A stretch of DNA of 5,688 bases from Hyphomicrobiales bacterium (GTDB lineage Bacteria; Pseudomonadota; Alphaproteobacteria; Rhizobiales; S144-23). This document shows, one piece after another, positions 1 through 5,450 of the stretch (position 1 is its first letter; each line of letters opens with the position of its first letter). The stretch is from positions 1-5,688 of the forward strand of contig WGBL01000038.1 of assembly GCA_015494375.1 (NCBI GenBank), read 5' to 3'. Both the position numbers and the translations under genes were made by a program. The notes under the pieces were generated by a model. The model did no database searches. It was given only the letters and a program-made list of their open reading frames with translations, and was not told where the DNA came from.

Positions 1-1
1 C

Positions 2-325
2 GCCATCCGCTTTTACGAGACCAAGGGGCTTATCAGCCCCCGGAGGGTGGCGGGCGCGCGTGCCTACTCACGCCGCGACCGCGCGCGCTTACAACTTATC
101 AAGCGTGGCAAGCGGCTCGGCTTCTCGCTTGGTGAAATCAGCGAATACCTCGATCTCTATGACGCCGATCCGACGCAAATTCGTCAGCTCAGCCATCTCT
201 ATGACAAGGTTTGTGAGAAGATCGAACTGCTTGAACAGAAAAAGGCAGACATCGAGGAGACCTTGCGCGAACTAAAACGTGTACGGGCGCGCGCGGCAAG
301 GGAGCTTAAGGAGCGCGGGCGTTGA
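2..325 (+). CDS. MerR-family transcriptional regulator (LiuR-like), 5' end outside the window
   Basis: This is the distal part of a MerR-family DNA-binding regulator; 107 residues are visible and the start lies upstream of the window. The frame is open from base 2, and the first residues, IRFYETKGLISP, are the family's signature second half of the winged helix-turn-helix. A wing with RAYSRRDRARL and then KRGKRLGFSLGEISEYLDLYD follow. The last 50 or so residues form a charged heptad-like helix (EKIELLEQKKADIEETL), as expected for the antiparallel dimerisation coiled coil. No metal-binding CxxC pattern is visible, so a metal-sensing role such as MerR or CueR is unlikely. The wording of the wing and of the DLYD segment resembles the LiuR-type regulators that alphaproteobacteria use for branched-chain amino acid and acyl-CoA catabolism. 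That subfamily call is inference, since no catabolic gene is in view. The gene ends 158 bp before the fnr-type gene, so the two may be separately transcribed. Confidence 0.88.
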   Translation, partial: AIRFYETKGLISPRRVAGARAYSRRDRARLQLIKRGKRLGFSLGEISEYLDLYDADPTQIRQLSHLYDKVCEKIELLEQKKADIEETLRELKRVRARAARELKERGR

Positions 326-472
326 GTTGGCGGGCCCGGGTGCAAACGGCAACAAGCATTTCGAGGCAAGGGGCTGGCTCGGGGCGATAGAATTGCCGCG
401 CATTCCCGACGACGGCCTTGTGGCGACTTAGACTTCGAGTCGTCCTGTTGTCGGCATTGTTGCGCCGCCCAT

Positions 473-502
473 AAGGGAAGGGAATGGAAGGGAAGGGAAT
501 GG
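473..502 (+). repeat. Perfect 15-bp tandem duplication carrying ribosome binding site and start codon
   Basis: The unit AAGGGAAGGGAATGG occurs twice back to back (473-487 and 488-502) without mismatch. Each copy has a purine-rich Shine-Dalgarno-like AAGGGA five bases before an ATG (484 and 499). Fifteen bases is five codons, so both ATGs are in the same frame and give proteins differing by five residues (MEGKG). Either can start the FNR-type protein. Confidence 0.9.
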
Positions 503-1230
503 CGAGCCACGACGAGCGGTGCGCCAGTTGCGCCATTCGCCATCAGGCGATCTGCGGCGCCCTGAGCGATGAGGAATTGACGGCTCTCAATGCGATCGCG
601 CACTTTCGCAAGGTTCGGGCCGGCCAGACGGTGATGGCCGACAGCGAGCCAAGCTCCTTTTTCGGCAATGTGCTGAGCGGCGCTGTCAAGCTCACCAAGA
701 TGATGCCCGACGGGCGCCAGCAGATTGTCGGGCTCTTGTTCCCATCCGACTTCTTGGGGCGCGCCTTCAGCCCCGATGCGCCCTATTACGCCGAGGCGGC
801 CAGCGACGTTGAGCTTTGCACATTCCCCCGCACGGAGTTCGAGCGGCTGCTCAAGGCCTTTCCCACGCTCGAGCATCGTCTGCTTGAGCACACCCTCGAT
901 GAGCTTGACGCCAGTCGTGAATGGATGCTGCTGCTGGGGCGCAAGAACGCCGAGGAGAAGGTCGCGAGCTTTCTCGTGATGATCGCGCGGCGCGCGCGCA
1001 ATGTCGGCTGCGCCGGGAGCGGCAATCTCGACTTTGCCCGTTTCGCGCTCCCGCTCTCGCGCGCCGAGACCGCGGATTATCTGGGCCTCACTATCGAGAC
1101 CGTCTCGCGCCAGATTACGCGGCTCAGGGCGCGTGGTCTTATTTCGCTCGAGAAGGGGCGGACGTTTGTCGTGCCCAGCATCCGGGCGCTTGCGCAAGTC
1201 GCCGAGCCAAACGGCACGCGCCTCGATTGA
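484..1230 (+). CDS. fnrL: FNR-type oxygen-sensing Crp/Fnr-family regulator (FnrL-like)
   Basis: This 248-residue regulator should be a cytoplasmic global oxygen sensor: its [4Fe-4S] cluster supports dimerisation and DNA binding when oxygen is low. The cysteines needed for the cluster are present: C13, C16 and C24 near the N-terminus (spacing CX2C, then X7) and a central C112. This is the FnrL arrangement rather than the cluster-less FixK or Crp type. A cyclic-nucleotide-binding-like beta-roll covers about residues 30-135, a long dimerisation helix about 135-170, and a winged helix-turn-helix about 185-235. The recognition helix reads ETVSRQ, with E205, S208 and R209 matching the FNR residues that read TTGAT half-sites. 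ATG 484 is used as the start; ATG 499 is an equally good in-frame alternative because the start region is duplicated. I see no FNR box in the 158 bp upstream, but an FNR-box-like palindrome overlaps the stop codon. Family assignment is firm; the FnrL subgroup is likely. Confidence 0.95.
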   Translation: MEGKGMASHDERCASCAIRHQAICGALSDEELTALNAIAHFRKVRAGQTVMADSEPSSFFGNVLSGAVKLTKMMPDGRQQIVGLLFPSDFLGRAFSPDAPYYAEAASDVELCTFPRTEFERLLKAFPTLEHRLLEHTLDELDASREWMLLLGRKNAEEKVASFLVMIARRARNVGCAGSGNLDFARFALPLSRAETADYLGLTIETVSRQITRLRARGLISLEKGRTFVVPSIRALAQVAEPNGTRLD

Positions 1231-1240
1231 CAAAGGTCAA
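1227..1240. promoter_or_regulatory. FNR/FixK-box-like palindrome at the end of the fnr gene
   Basis: TTGAC-AAAG-GTCAA is a perfect 5+4+5 inverted repeat with the half-site and spacing of FNR/FixK-type boxes (TTGAY-N4-RTCAA). It overlaps the stop codon of the FNR-type regulator. No good -10 element lies at the distances expected for class I or class II activation on either strand, and the next 260 bp have no convincing gene. The match to the motif is direct; binding and function are inference. Confidence 0.4.
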
Positions 1241-1310
1241 GCTCCCGCCTTCTACCTCCCACCTCTCACAGGTCGGCTTGATGTTGGTTGGTGAGCGGGC
1301 CGACGGGGGG

Positions 1311-1333
1311 CATGGCAATCTTCGGATGCCATG
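1311..1333 (+). other. Stable hairpin with a C(UUCG)G tetraloop between fnr and guaB
   Basis: CATGGCA-A-TC, then TTCG, then GA-TGCCATG folds into a nine-base-pair stem with one bulged A, closed by the extra-stable C(UUCG)G tetraloop. It lies 80 bp after the fnr stop codon, in the gap between convergent genes. No T-run follows directly, so a classical Rho-independent terminator is not supported. It could be a 3'-end RNA stabiliser for the fnr transcript or part of a small RNA. Confidence 0.35.
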
Positions 1334-1475
1334 GCGCAAATCCGCCAGGGGGTAAGGCGCAATTTTTCAGAGGCAACATCCGAGGCCGGGATCACGACCC
1401 AGGCCGCGTGAAGCATCATGCACTCAATCGTCCTCTTCAAGTGATTCCGACCGAGGGCCGGCGGGTTCCCCGTCC

Positions 1476-1491
1476 TTGTGTCAGTACACAA
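1476..1491. other. Perfect 6+4+6 palindrome just downstream of guaB
   Basis: TTGTGT-CAGT-ACACAA is a perfect inverted repeat 10 bp past the guaB stop codon. A second, overlapping pairing (GCGGGTT at 1461-1467 with AACCCGC at 1490-1496) competes with it. Neither arm is followed by a T-run in the guaB direction, so it may be a weak 3'-end structure or a protein-binding palindrome rather than a standard terminator. Confidence 0.3.
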
Positions 1492-1500
1492 CCCGCGGGC

Positions 1501-3003
1501 TCAGCCGCCGAGCGGGTAGTTGGGGCTCTCGCGGGTGATGGTCACGTCGTGGGTGTGGCTCTCGCGCAGTGACGCTTGGGAGATGCGAATAAATTCGGCC
1601 CTTTCCTGCAATTCCGAAATGGTGCGGGCGCCGACATAGCCCATCGAGGCCCTGAGGCCGCCCACCAGCTGGTGGAGCACGCTCGCCACCGGGCCCTTGT
1701 AGGGCACTTGTCCCTCGACACCTTCGGGCACCAGCTTGAGCTTGTCGCCGACCTCCTGCTGGAAATAGCGATCGGCCGAGCCGCGCGCCATGGCTCCCAC
1801 CGAGCCCATGCCGCGATAGGATTTGTAGGAGCGGCCCTGATAGAGATAGACCTCGCCCGGGCTTTCGTCGGTGCCGGCGAGCAGCGAGCCGATCATGACA
1901 CAGTCGGCGCCGGCGGCCAGCGCCTTGGCGATGTCGCCCGAGTATTTGACGCCGCCATCGGCGACCACGGGCAAGTCGTGCTTGGCTGCCACCTCCGCGA
2001 CATCGAAGATGGCGGTGAGCTGCGGCACCCCGACACCGGCGACAATGCGCGTGGTGCAGATCGAGCCCGGCCCGATGCCCACCTTGAGGGCGTCGGCGCC
2101 GGCATCAATCAGTGCCTTGGCGCCGTCAGCGGTGGCGATATTGCCGGCCAGCACCTCGACCCGGTTGGACAGCCGCTTGATGCGATCGACCGCCTCGAGC
2201 ACCCGGCTCGAATGGCCGTGTGCGGTATCGACGACGATAAGATCACAGCCCGCCTCGATGAGGCGTTCGGTGCGCTCGAACCCCGCCTCGCCGACCGTGG
2301 TCGCCGCCGCCACCCGCAAGCGCCCCTGCTCGTCCTTGGCGGCATTGGGATGGAGCGCCGCCTTCTCGATGTCCTTGACGGTAATGAGGCCGATGCAGCG
2401 GTAATCGTCATCGACAACGAGAAGCTTCTCAATGCGGTGCTGATGGAGGAGACGCTTGGCCTCAGCCATATCGACATTGTCGCGGACCGTAACCAGATTG
2501 TCCCGCGTCATCAGCTCCGCCACGGGCTGCTTGGGGTTTGAGGCGAAACGGACATCGCGATTGGTCAAGATACCGACGAGCCGCCCCGGACGGCGGGCGC
2601 CTTGGGCCGCCTTCTCCACCACCGGAATGCCCGAAATTTTGTGTCGGTCCATGAGCTCGAGGGCCTCGGCGAGCGTCTGGTCGGGGTGGATTGTCAACGG
2701 GTCGACCACCATGCCTGATTCGAATTTCTTGACCTGGCTCACCTCCTTGGCTTGGGCCTCGGGGTCGAGGTTGCGATGGATGACACCAAGTCCGCCAGCC
2801 TGTGCCATGGCAATCGCCATGCGCGCTTCGGTCACGGTGTCCATGGCCGCTGACAAGATCGGTATATTGAGGGGAATCCGCGGCGTCACGCGCGATTTGG
2901 TGAGCGCCTGGCTTGGCAGGATGTCGGACGCCTTGGGCTTCAATAGGACATCGTCGAAGGTGAGCGCCAGAGCCGGCTCGAGCGTGCGTGGGGGCTTGGC
3001 CAT
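1501..3003 (-). CDS. guaB: IMP dehydrogenase
   Basis: GuaB oxidises IMP to XMP with NAD+, the first committed step of guanine nucleotide synthesis, as a cytoplasmic tetramer. The 500-residue length is normal for bacteria. The barrel begins at FDDVLLKP (16-23), and the IMP-site segment SAAMDTVTEARMA is at 51-63. Two CBS domains are inserted at about 95-215 (FESGMV..., then MTRDNLVTV...). The catalytic loop GPGSICTTR (311-319) carries the active-site cysteine C316. DGGVKYSGDIAKALAAGA (349-366) binds the IMP phosphate, and the mobile flap has the catalytic arginine-tyrosine pair R412-Y413. The conserved end GLRASMGYVGA is at 449-459. No key residue is missing. The frame stays open 54 codons further upstream, but the start at 3003 is preferred: it has GAGGAG nine bases upstream, and MAKPP...LALTFDDVL is the usual N-terminus. 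It converges on the fnr gene and diverges from bcsS, so it is probably monocistronic here. Confidence 0.98.
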   Translation of the reverse strand: MAKPPRTLEPALALTFDDVLLKPKASDILPSQALTKSRVTPRIPLNIPILSAAMDTVTEARMAIAMAQAGGLGVIHRNLDPEAQAKEVSQVKKFESGMVVDPLTIHPDQTLAEALELMDRHKISGIPVVEKAAQGARRPGRLVGILTNRDVRFASNPKQPVAELMTRDNLVTVRDNVDMAEAKRLLHQHRIEKLLVVDDDYRCIGLITVKDIEKAALHPNAAKDEQGRLRVAAATTVGEAGFERTERLIEAGCDLIVVDTAHGHSSRVLEAVDRIKRLSNRVEVLAGNIATADGAKALIDAGADALKVGIGPGSICTTRIVAGVGVPQLTAIFDVAEVAAKHDLPVVADGGVKYSGDIAKALAAGADCVMIGSLLAGTDESPGEVYLYQGRSYKSYRGMGSVGAMARGSADRYFQQEVGDKLKLVPEGVEGQVPYKGPVASVLHQLVGGLRASMGYVGARTISELQERAEFIRISQASLRESHTHDVTITRESPNYPLGG

Positions 3004-3012
3004 GGCCGACAA

Positions 3013-3018
3013 CTCCTC
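3013..3018 (-). promoter_or_regulatory. Ribosome binding site that fixes the guaB start
   Basis: Read on the minus strand, GAGGAG lies nine bases before the ATG at 3003. It supports this start over the longer open frame that continues to 3165, whose extra residues do not look like part of an IMP dehydrogenase. Confidence 0.65.
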
Positions 3019-3355
3019 TTTCCAGCGTGGCCACCCGAATGGCGCATGCGATGCAGAAGGGCGGCAGCGACAAAAACGTGCGCAAAGCATTAGCATTTGC
3101 CCGGGCCGAGGCAAAGGGCGGTGCGGAAAGCTGGCGATGGTGTGGAAACCATGACGTGCCAACATTCGCTCCCAACATCTGCGCTCGGCAAGTTGAGGGG
3201 GGCGCTAAGGCGGGCGTTGGCTTGGGGGCGATCATGACTTTGGGGGACGGGGCAGAGACCGCTATGGATGCGTTCGCGACAGGCGGGGCGGTTTATGCAA
3301 CCGAGACGCGCATAGATTAATCATTTACAATCAAAATAAAGCGCAAACTGAATTA

Positions 3356-3440
3356 GAATGATGAATAACTATTGACCGGCACGCTCAAACGAAGTCATTC
3401 TCTAACGAGGTAGTTTAGCAAGACTTCCTTTCTTGAATGA
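3356..3440. repeat. Three alternating GAATGA/TCATTC hexamers about 40 bp apart
   Basis: GAATGA at 3356-3361, its complement TCATTC at 3395-3400 and GAATGA again at 3435-3440 are spaced 39 and 40 bp apart. The first pair extends to TTAGAATGA against TCATTCTCTAA, with a two-base difference. They lie in the AT-rich guaB-bcsS promoter region and could be operator half-sites or alternative hairpin arms. Six-base matches are weak evidence. Confidence 0.25.
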
Positions 3441-3455
3441 TTTTTCAGGCCGGGG

Positions 3456-4349
3456 GTGTTGTTGGGGGTTCGGCTGCGTAGTGTTCGCGTACGGCGTGGC
3501 TTGTGGGTTGGGGCTGCGCGTGTCCTTATCTGCGTCGTGTGCATTGCCGAACCGGCGCGCCTGAGCCAGCCGCTGGCGATTGCCCGCGCTGCGGCGAGTG
3601 AGGTGCGTGGCGCCCATGAGGATCAAGCGGCCAAGGCAACGGGGCGCGCGCGTGCTGAGAACGCGCGTGCTGAGAAAACGCCGCCCGAGCCCCGGCGCGT
3701 TCAGCACTTCGAGCGTTGGAGCGGCACCAGGGCAACGCCCGATTCGCTCTATGGCTTTGCGGGACTGGCCATTGCCCCCTTCGGCGACATCGTTGCGCCG
3801 GGCTGGCGCCTGCGGGCGGGCTATGGCCGCGGGCTCTACCGCTACTCGGGCACGCGACGGCTCTCGGGGCGGGATCAAGACCTCCTGTTTGTCGGCGAGG
3901 TCAGCGCCTATGAGGCGCTTCTCGGCTATCAGTTTCGCTATCGCGAGTTGACGGCAAAGGCCTTTGCCGGCATCGAGAGCGTGCGCCACAGGGTCGCGCC
4001 CGAGGATCCCGAGAATGCCGTGCAGGGAACAGAGACGGGCATCAAGCTCGCTCTCGAGCTCTGGCAGAACCTAGGCAGGCGCGGCTGGGGTGCAGGGCAT
4101 GCCGCGTTCTCATCGGCCTTCAATACGTTTCAAGGCGGGCTCAAGGCCGGGTATCGGCTGTGGGAGCGGGTGGCGCTCGGTCTTGAAAGCGGGCTCTATG
4201 CTCAAGACGAAACGACAATCGGGCATATTGGTGTGGTCATACGATACCAGTCGTCCCTTGGCGACATATGGTTTTCGGGCGGTCTCTCGGGCGACTACGA
4301 TCGCCCCGATGCGCCCTATGCGAGCCTGACCTATGCCAAAAGGTTCTGA
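3456..4349 (+). CDS. bcsS: BcsS-like outer-membrane beta-barrel protein (cellulose biosynthesis protein BcsS family)
   Basis: This 297-residue protein is predicted to be exported and inserted in the outer membrane. An arginine-rich n-region (RLRSVRVRRG) precedes a hydrophobic stretch at about 16-31 and an Ala-rich segment at about 41-48, so it has a signal peptide. Residues 50-95 are an Ala/Arg/Glu/Pro-rich linker. From about 96 the sequence alternates polar and aromatic residues in beta-strand fashion (LYGFAGLAIAPFGD, WRLRAGYGRGLYRYSG, ALLGYQFRYRELTAKAFAGIE). It holds the family-like DPENAVQGTETGIKLALELWQNL (184-206) and ends in a C-terminal phenylalanine, the usual outer-membrane beta-signal. 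I recognise it as the BcsS family annotated with cellulose synthesis in Rhizobiales; its molecular role is not established, and no bcsA or bcsB lies in view. The GTG start is chosen because an in-frame stop at 3438-3440 excludes anything further upstream; TTG codons at 3459 or 3462 are alternatives. Two unknown membrane-protein genes follow on the same strand. Confidence 0.75.
   Translation: MLLGVRLRSVRVRRGLWVGAARVLICVVCIAEPARLSQPLAIARAAASEVRGAHEDQAAKATGRARAENARAEKTPPEPRRVQHFERWSGTRATPDSLYGFAGLAIAPFGDIVAPGWRLRAGYGRGLYRYSGTRRLSGRDQDLLFVGEVSAYEALLGYQFRYRELTAKAFAGIESVRHRVAPEDPENAVQGTETGIKLALELWQNLGRRGWGAGHAAFSSAFNTFQGGLKAGYRLWERVALGLESGLYAQDETTIGHIGVVIRYQSSLGDIWFSGGLSGDYDRPDAPYASLTYAKRF
3647..3676 (+). 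repeat. Perfect 15-bp tandem duplication inside bcsS
   Basis: CGCGCGTGCTGAGAA occurs twice without mismatch (3647-3661 and 3662-3676). It encodes ARAEN-ARAEK at residues 65-74, in the linker between the signal peptide and the beta-barrel, where length changes should be tolerated. Confidence 0.9.
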
Positions 4350-4362
4350 ACCTTCGTCGGGC

Positions 4363-4386
4363 ACCGGGCTGTGAACCGGGTTGTGA
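4363..4386 (+). repeat. 12-bp tandem duplication downstream of bcsS
   Basis: ACCGGGCTGTGA (4363-4374) is followed directly by ACCGGGTTGTGA (4375-4386), 11 of 12 identical. It begins 14 bp after the bcsS stop codon, in DNA with no accepted gene. Confidence 0.75.
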
Positions 4387-4462
4387 GCGGCTGATCGGTG
4401 AAAGCTCGTGAGATTCAGCCGGTCGCCAACGATCCGCCGCCTGCACAGCCTACTCGAGGTTG

Positions 4463-4483
4463 GTGTGCGTCGCACACGACGCA
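4463..4483. other. Overlapping palindromes in the gap between bcsS and the next gene
   Basis: GTGTGCG-T-CGCACAC (4463-4477) overlaps a second inverted repeat, TGCGTCG-CACA-CGACGCA (4466-4483). The two pairings exclude each other. No T-run follows, so a simple terminator for bcsS is not supported; a protein-binding palindrome or a mutually exclusive RNA structure is possible. The rest of the 260-bp gap (4350-4609) shows only the 12-bp duplication and no convincing gene. Confidence 0.35.
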
Positions 4484-4609
4484 TACCCACAGCGCGCGCA
4501 AAGGTTTGTTTTGTCAGGAGCGGCCCGCTGTTGCATGATTACTCCAAAGGCCCCACCGACATGAAAGGCGCAACAATGGCGCAACGGCTGATGCGCGCGT
4601 AGGCAACCC

Positions 4610-5074
4610 ATGTTCGAGTTTCTCAAATCAAAGCTGAAACATTCAAAGCTGAAGTATCGCGAGCGGCGGTTTTTTGACGAGAGCGCAATTCCTCTCGATG
4701 TCTGGCGCGTGCTGCGCACCGCCTCACTCCTCAGCGTGCCCGAGTTTCGCGTCTTCGAGATCGCCTATGAGCAGTGGTTCGGGAACAGGGCGGACGAAAA
4801 GACCATAGAGCGCTATTACGTGGGCTACATGTTCCGCGATATCGTGCCCATGTGGGTGCGCCACTTTTGCCATCGTGTCATCGCGCTCGATGCCGAAGAC
4901 GCCCTCGATCCGGCCGCGTTTGGCATCAAGCGGCGTCGCGCCACACAGGCTCAGAAGAACCAGGGGTACGAGTACCTCGTATGGATCGCCGCGAGCATGA
5001 TTGTTCTCGTTATCTTGGCCGAGCTCACCGCGCGCACCCTCAATCTCCACTGCTCGTTCCCGCCATGCTATTGA
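4610..5074 (+). CDS. Hypothetical tail-anchored membrane protein, 154 residues
   Basis: I do not recognise this family. The protein has a basic N-terminus with a five-residue repeat (SKLKH-SKLKY), then a soluble, aromatic-rich region of about 90 residues (VWRVLRTASLLSVPEFRVFEIAYEQWFG; ERYYVGYMFRDIVPMWVRHFCHRV). One hydrophobic segment follows at about 121-140 (YLVWIAASMIVLVILAEL), preceded by a KRRR cluster at 107-110. By the positive-inside rule most of the protein should be cytoplasmic, with a short periplasmic tail of about 14 residues. That tail holds two cysteines, C148 and C153 (CSFPPC), which could form a disulfide. The ATG start has only a short AGG six bases upstream. Coding is supported by the continuous alphaproteobacterial-looking codon use, the coherent membrane topology and the same orientation as bcsS, 260 bp upstream. 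A role linked to the envelope or to BcsS is inference from position only. Confidence 0.75.
   Translation: MFEFLKSKLKHSKLKYRERRFFDESAIPLDVWRVLRTASLLSVPEFRVFEIAYEQWFGNRADEKTIERYYVGYMFRDIVPMWVRHFCHRVIALDAEDALDPAAFGIKRRRATQAQKNQGYEYLVWIAASMIVLVILAELTARTLNLHCSFPPCY
4628..4657 (+). repeat. 15-bp tandem duplication near the start of the 154-residue protein
   Basis: TCAAAGCTGAAACAT (4628-4642) is followed directly by TCAAAGCTGAAGTAT (4643-4657), 13 of 15 identical. It encodes SKLKH-SKLKY at residues 7-16 and lengthens the basic N-terminal segment by five residues. Confidence 0.85.
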
Positions 5075-5085
5075 TCGCGAATGGC

Positions 5086-5115
5086 GGTGTGGAGTGACCA
5101 GGTGTGGAGCGATCA
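5086..5115 (+). repeat. 15-bp tandem duplication in the gap before the 58-residue gene
   Basis: GGTGTGGAGTGACCA (5086-5100) is followed directly by GGTGTGGAGCGATCA (5101-5115), 13 of 15 identical. The 125-bp gap also contains a 29-codon open frame (ATG 5081 to TAG 5170) in which the repeat reads VWSDQ-VWSDH. It starts six bases after the previous stop codon but has no clear ribosome binding site, so I do not call it a gene. Confidence 0.8.
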
Positions 5116-5199
5116 TTGGCGTGCTGCGACGGCCGGCGTGGCGCAATCGAGCAACAATCGATCAACATAGCGACGTGGAGCCGAGGCTGAGGGCGAGCG

Positions 5200-5376
5200 A
5201 TGGAGGGGAGCTGGATCGACTGGCTGGCGGTGATCGTAACAGGCGCGATCGCCTTCCATGGCCTCACCTACCGCGATGCCAATGGCGAGCGGCCGTGGGT
5301 GCACCTGCTATTCGGCGCCATTGCCCTCATCTTCTGTATTCGCTTCCTGTTCGCCGATATCCTCGGCATTTGGTAG
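5200..5376 (+). CDS. Small two-helix membrane protein, 58 residues
   Basis: A short open frame begins at ATG 5200, with TGAGGG six bases upstream as ribosome binding site; an in-frame stop at 5188-5190 makes this the first possible start. The product reads as a membrane hairpin. Helix 1 is about residues 5-22 (WIDWLAVIVTGAIAFHGL), followed by a short hydrophilic loop with TYRDANGERP. Helix 2 is about 33-57 (WVHLLFGAIALIFCIRFLFADIL), and the protein ends at W58. Both helices are flanked by tryptophans, as at membrane interfaces. I do not recognise a named family. It follows the tail-anchored protein on the same strand after 125 bp and is the last plus-strand gene before the convergent CoA-ligase gene. 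The good ribosome binding site, clean topology and absence of rare features make it likely to be a real, easily missed gene; its function is unknown. Confidence 0.65.
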   Translation: MEGSWIDWLAVIVTGAIAFHGLTYRDANGERPWVHLLFGAIALIFCIRFLFADILGIW

Positions 5377-5450
5377 GCGGCCGCAAGGCGTAAATACCAC
5401 GATGCACCGGTAAAGAAGGCAACAGAATGCTCCAAGCCCCATTTTCACGT

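Larger units (their letters stand above)
3004..3455. other. Divergent intergenic region between guaB and bcsS
   Basis: This 452-bp stretch must hold the promoters of guaB (leftward) and bcsS (rightward). Its centre, about 3311-3375, is clearly AT-rich against a GC-rich surround, as expected of a promoter. A possible rightward -35 element is TTGACC at 3372-3377, but the hexamer 17 bp later (TCATTC, 3395-3400) is a poor -10, so I do not call a promoter. A plus-strand open frame from 2988 to 3320 runs from inside guaB into this region; its product resembles nothing I recognise and it starts over the guaB 5' end, so it is not accepted. The leader between the AT-rich core and the guaB start would be about 300 bases. 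I do not recognise a riboswitch in it. Confidence 0.5.

Noticed and set aside
424..442. Operator upstream of the FNR-type gene
   Set aside because: Only a five-base inverted repeat (CGACT/AGTCG) is present; it does not fit an FNR or MerR operator and could easily be chance.
199..1233. Minus-strand open frame of 344 codons
   Set aside because: It lies fully opposite the FNR-type gene, has low-complexity Arg/Pro/Ser-rich ends and no recognisable domain; long antisense frames are common in GC-rich DNA.
1461..1496. Terminator for guaB
   Set aside because: GCGGGTT/AACCCGC arms exist, but the loop is 22 bases and no T-run follows in the guaB direction.
1288..1572. Plus-strand open frame of 94 codons in the fnr-guaB gap
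   Set aside because: It starts at GTG without a ribosome binding site, runs into the guaB 3' end in antisense and has no coherent fold signal.
1576..2541. Plus-strand open frame of 321 codons
   Set aside because: It is the antisense of guaB; its composition, rich in His, Asp, Gly and Ala, mirrors the guaB codons, and guaB is certain.
3003..3165. Longer guaB start adding 54 residues
   Set aside because: The extra residues are Arg/Pro/Cys-rich and unlike any IMP dehydrogenase N-terminus; the start at 3003 has a good ribosome binding site.
2988..3320. Plus-strand open frame of 110 codons upstream of guaB
   Set aside because: It begins inside guaB on the other strand and crosses the probable guaB leader; no recognisable domain or good start site.
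3402..3989. Minus-strand open frame of 195 codons
   Set aside because: It overlaps the BcsS-like gene in antisense; the plus-strand protein has a signal peptide, barrel pattern and C-terminal Phe, and this one has none.
4408..4602. Plus-strand open frame of 64 codons before the tail-anchored gene
   Set aside because: GTG start without a ribosome binding site, Arg-rich product, and it spans the palindromes at 4463-4483; no support for coding.
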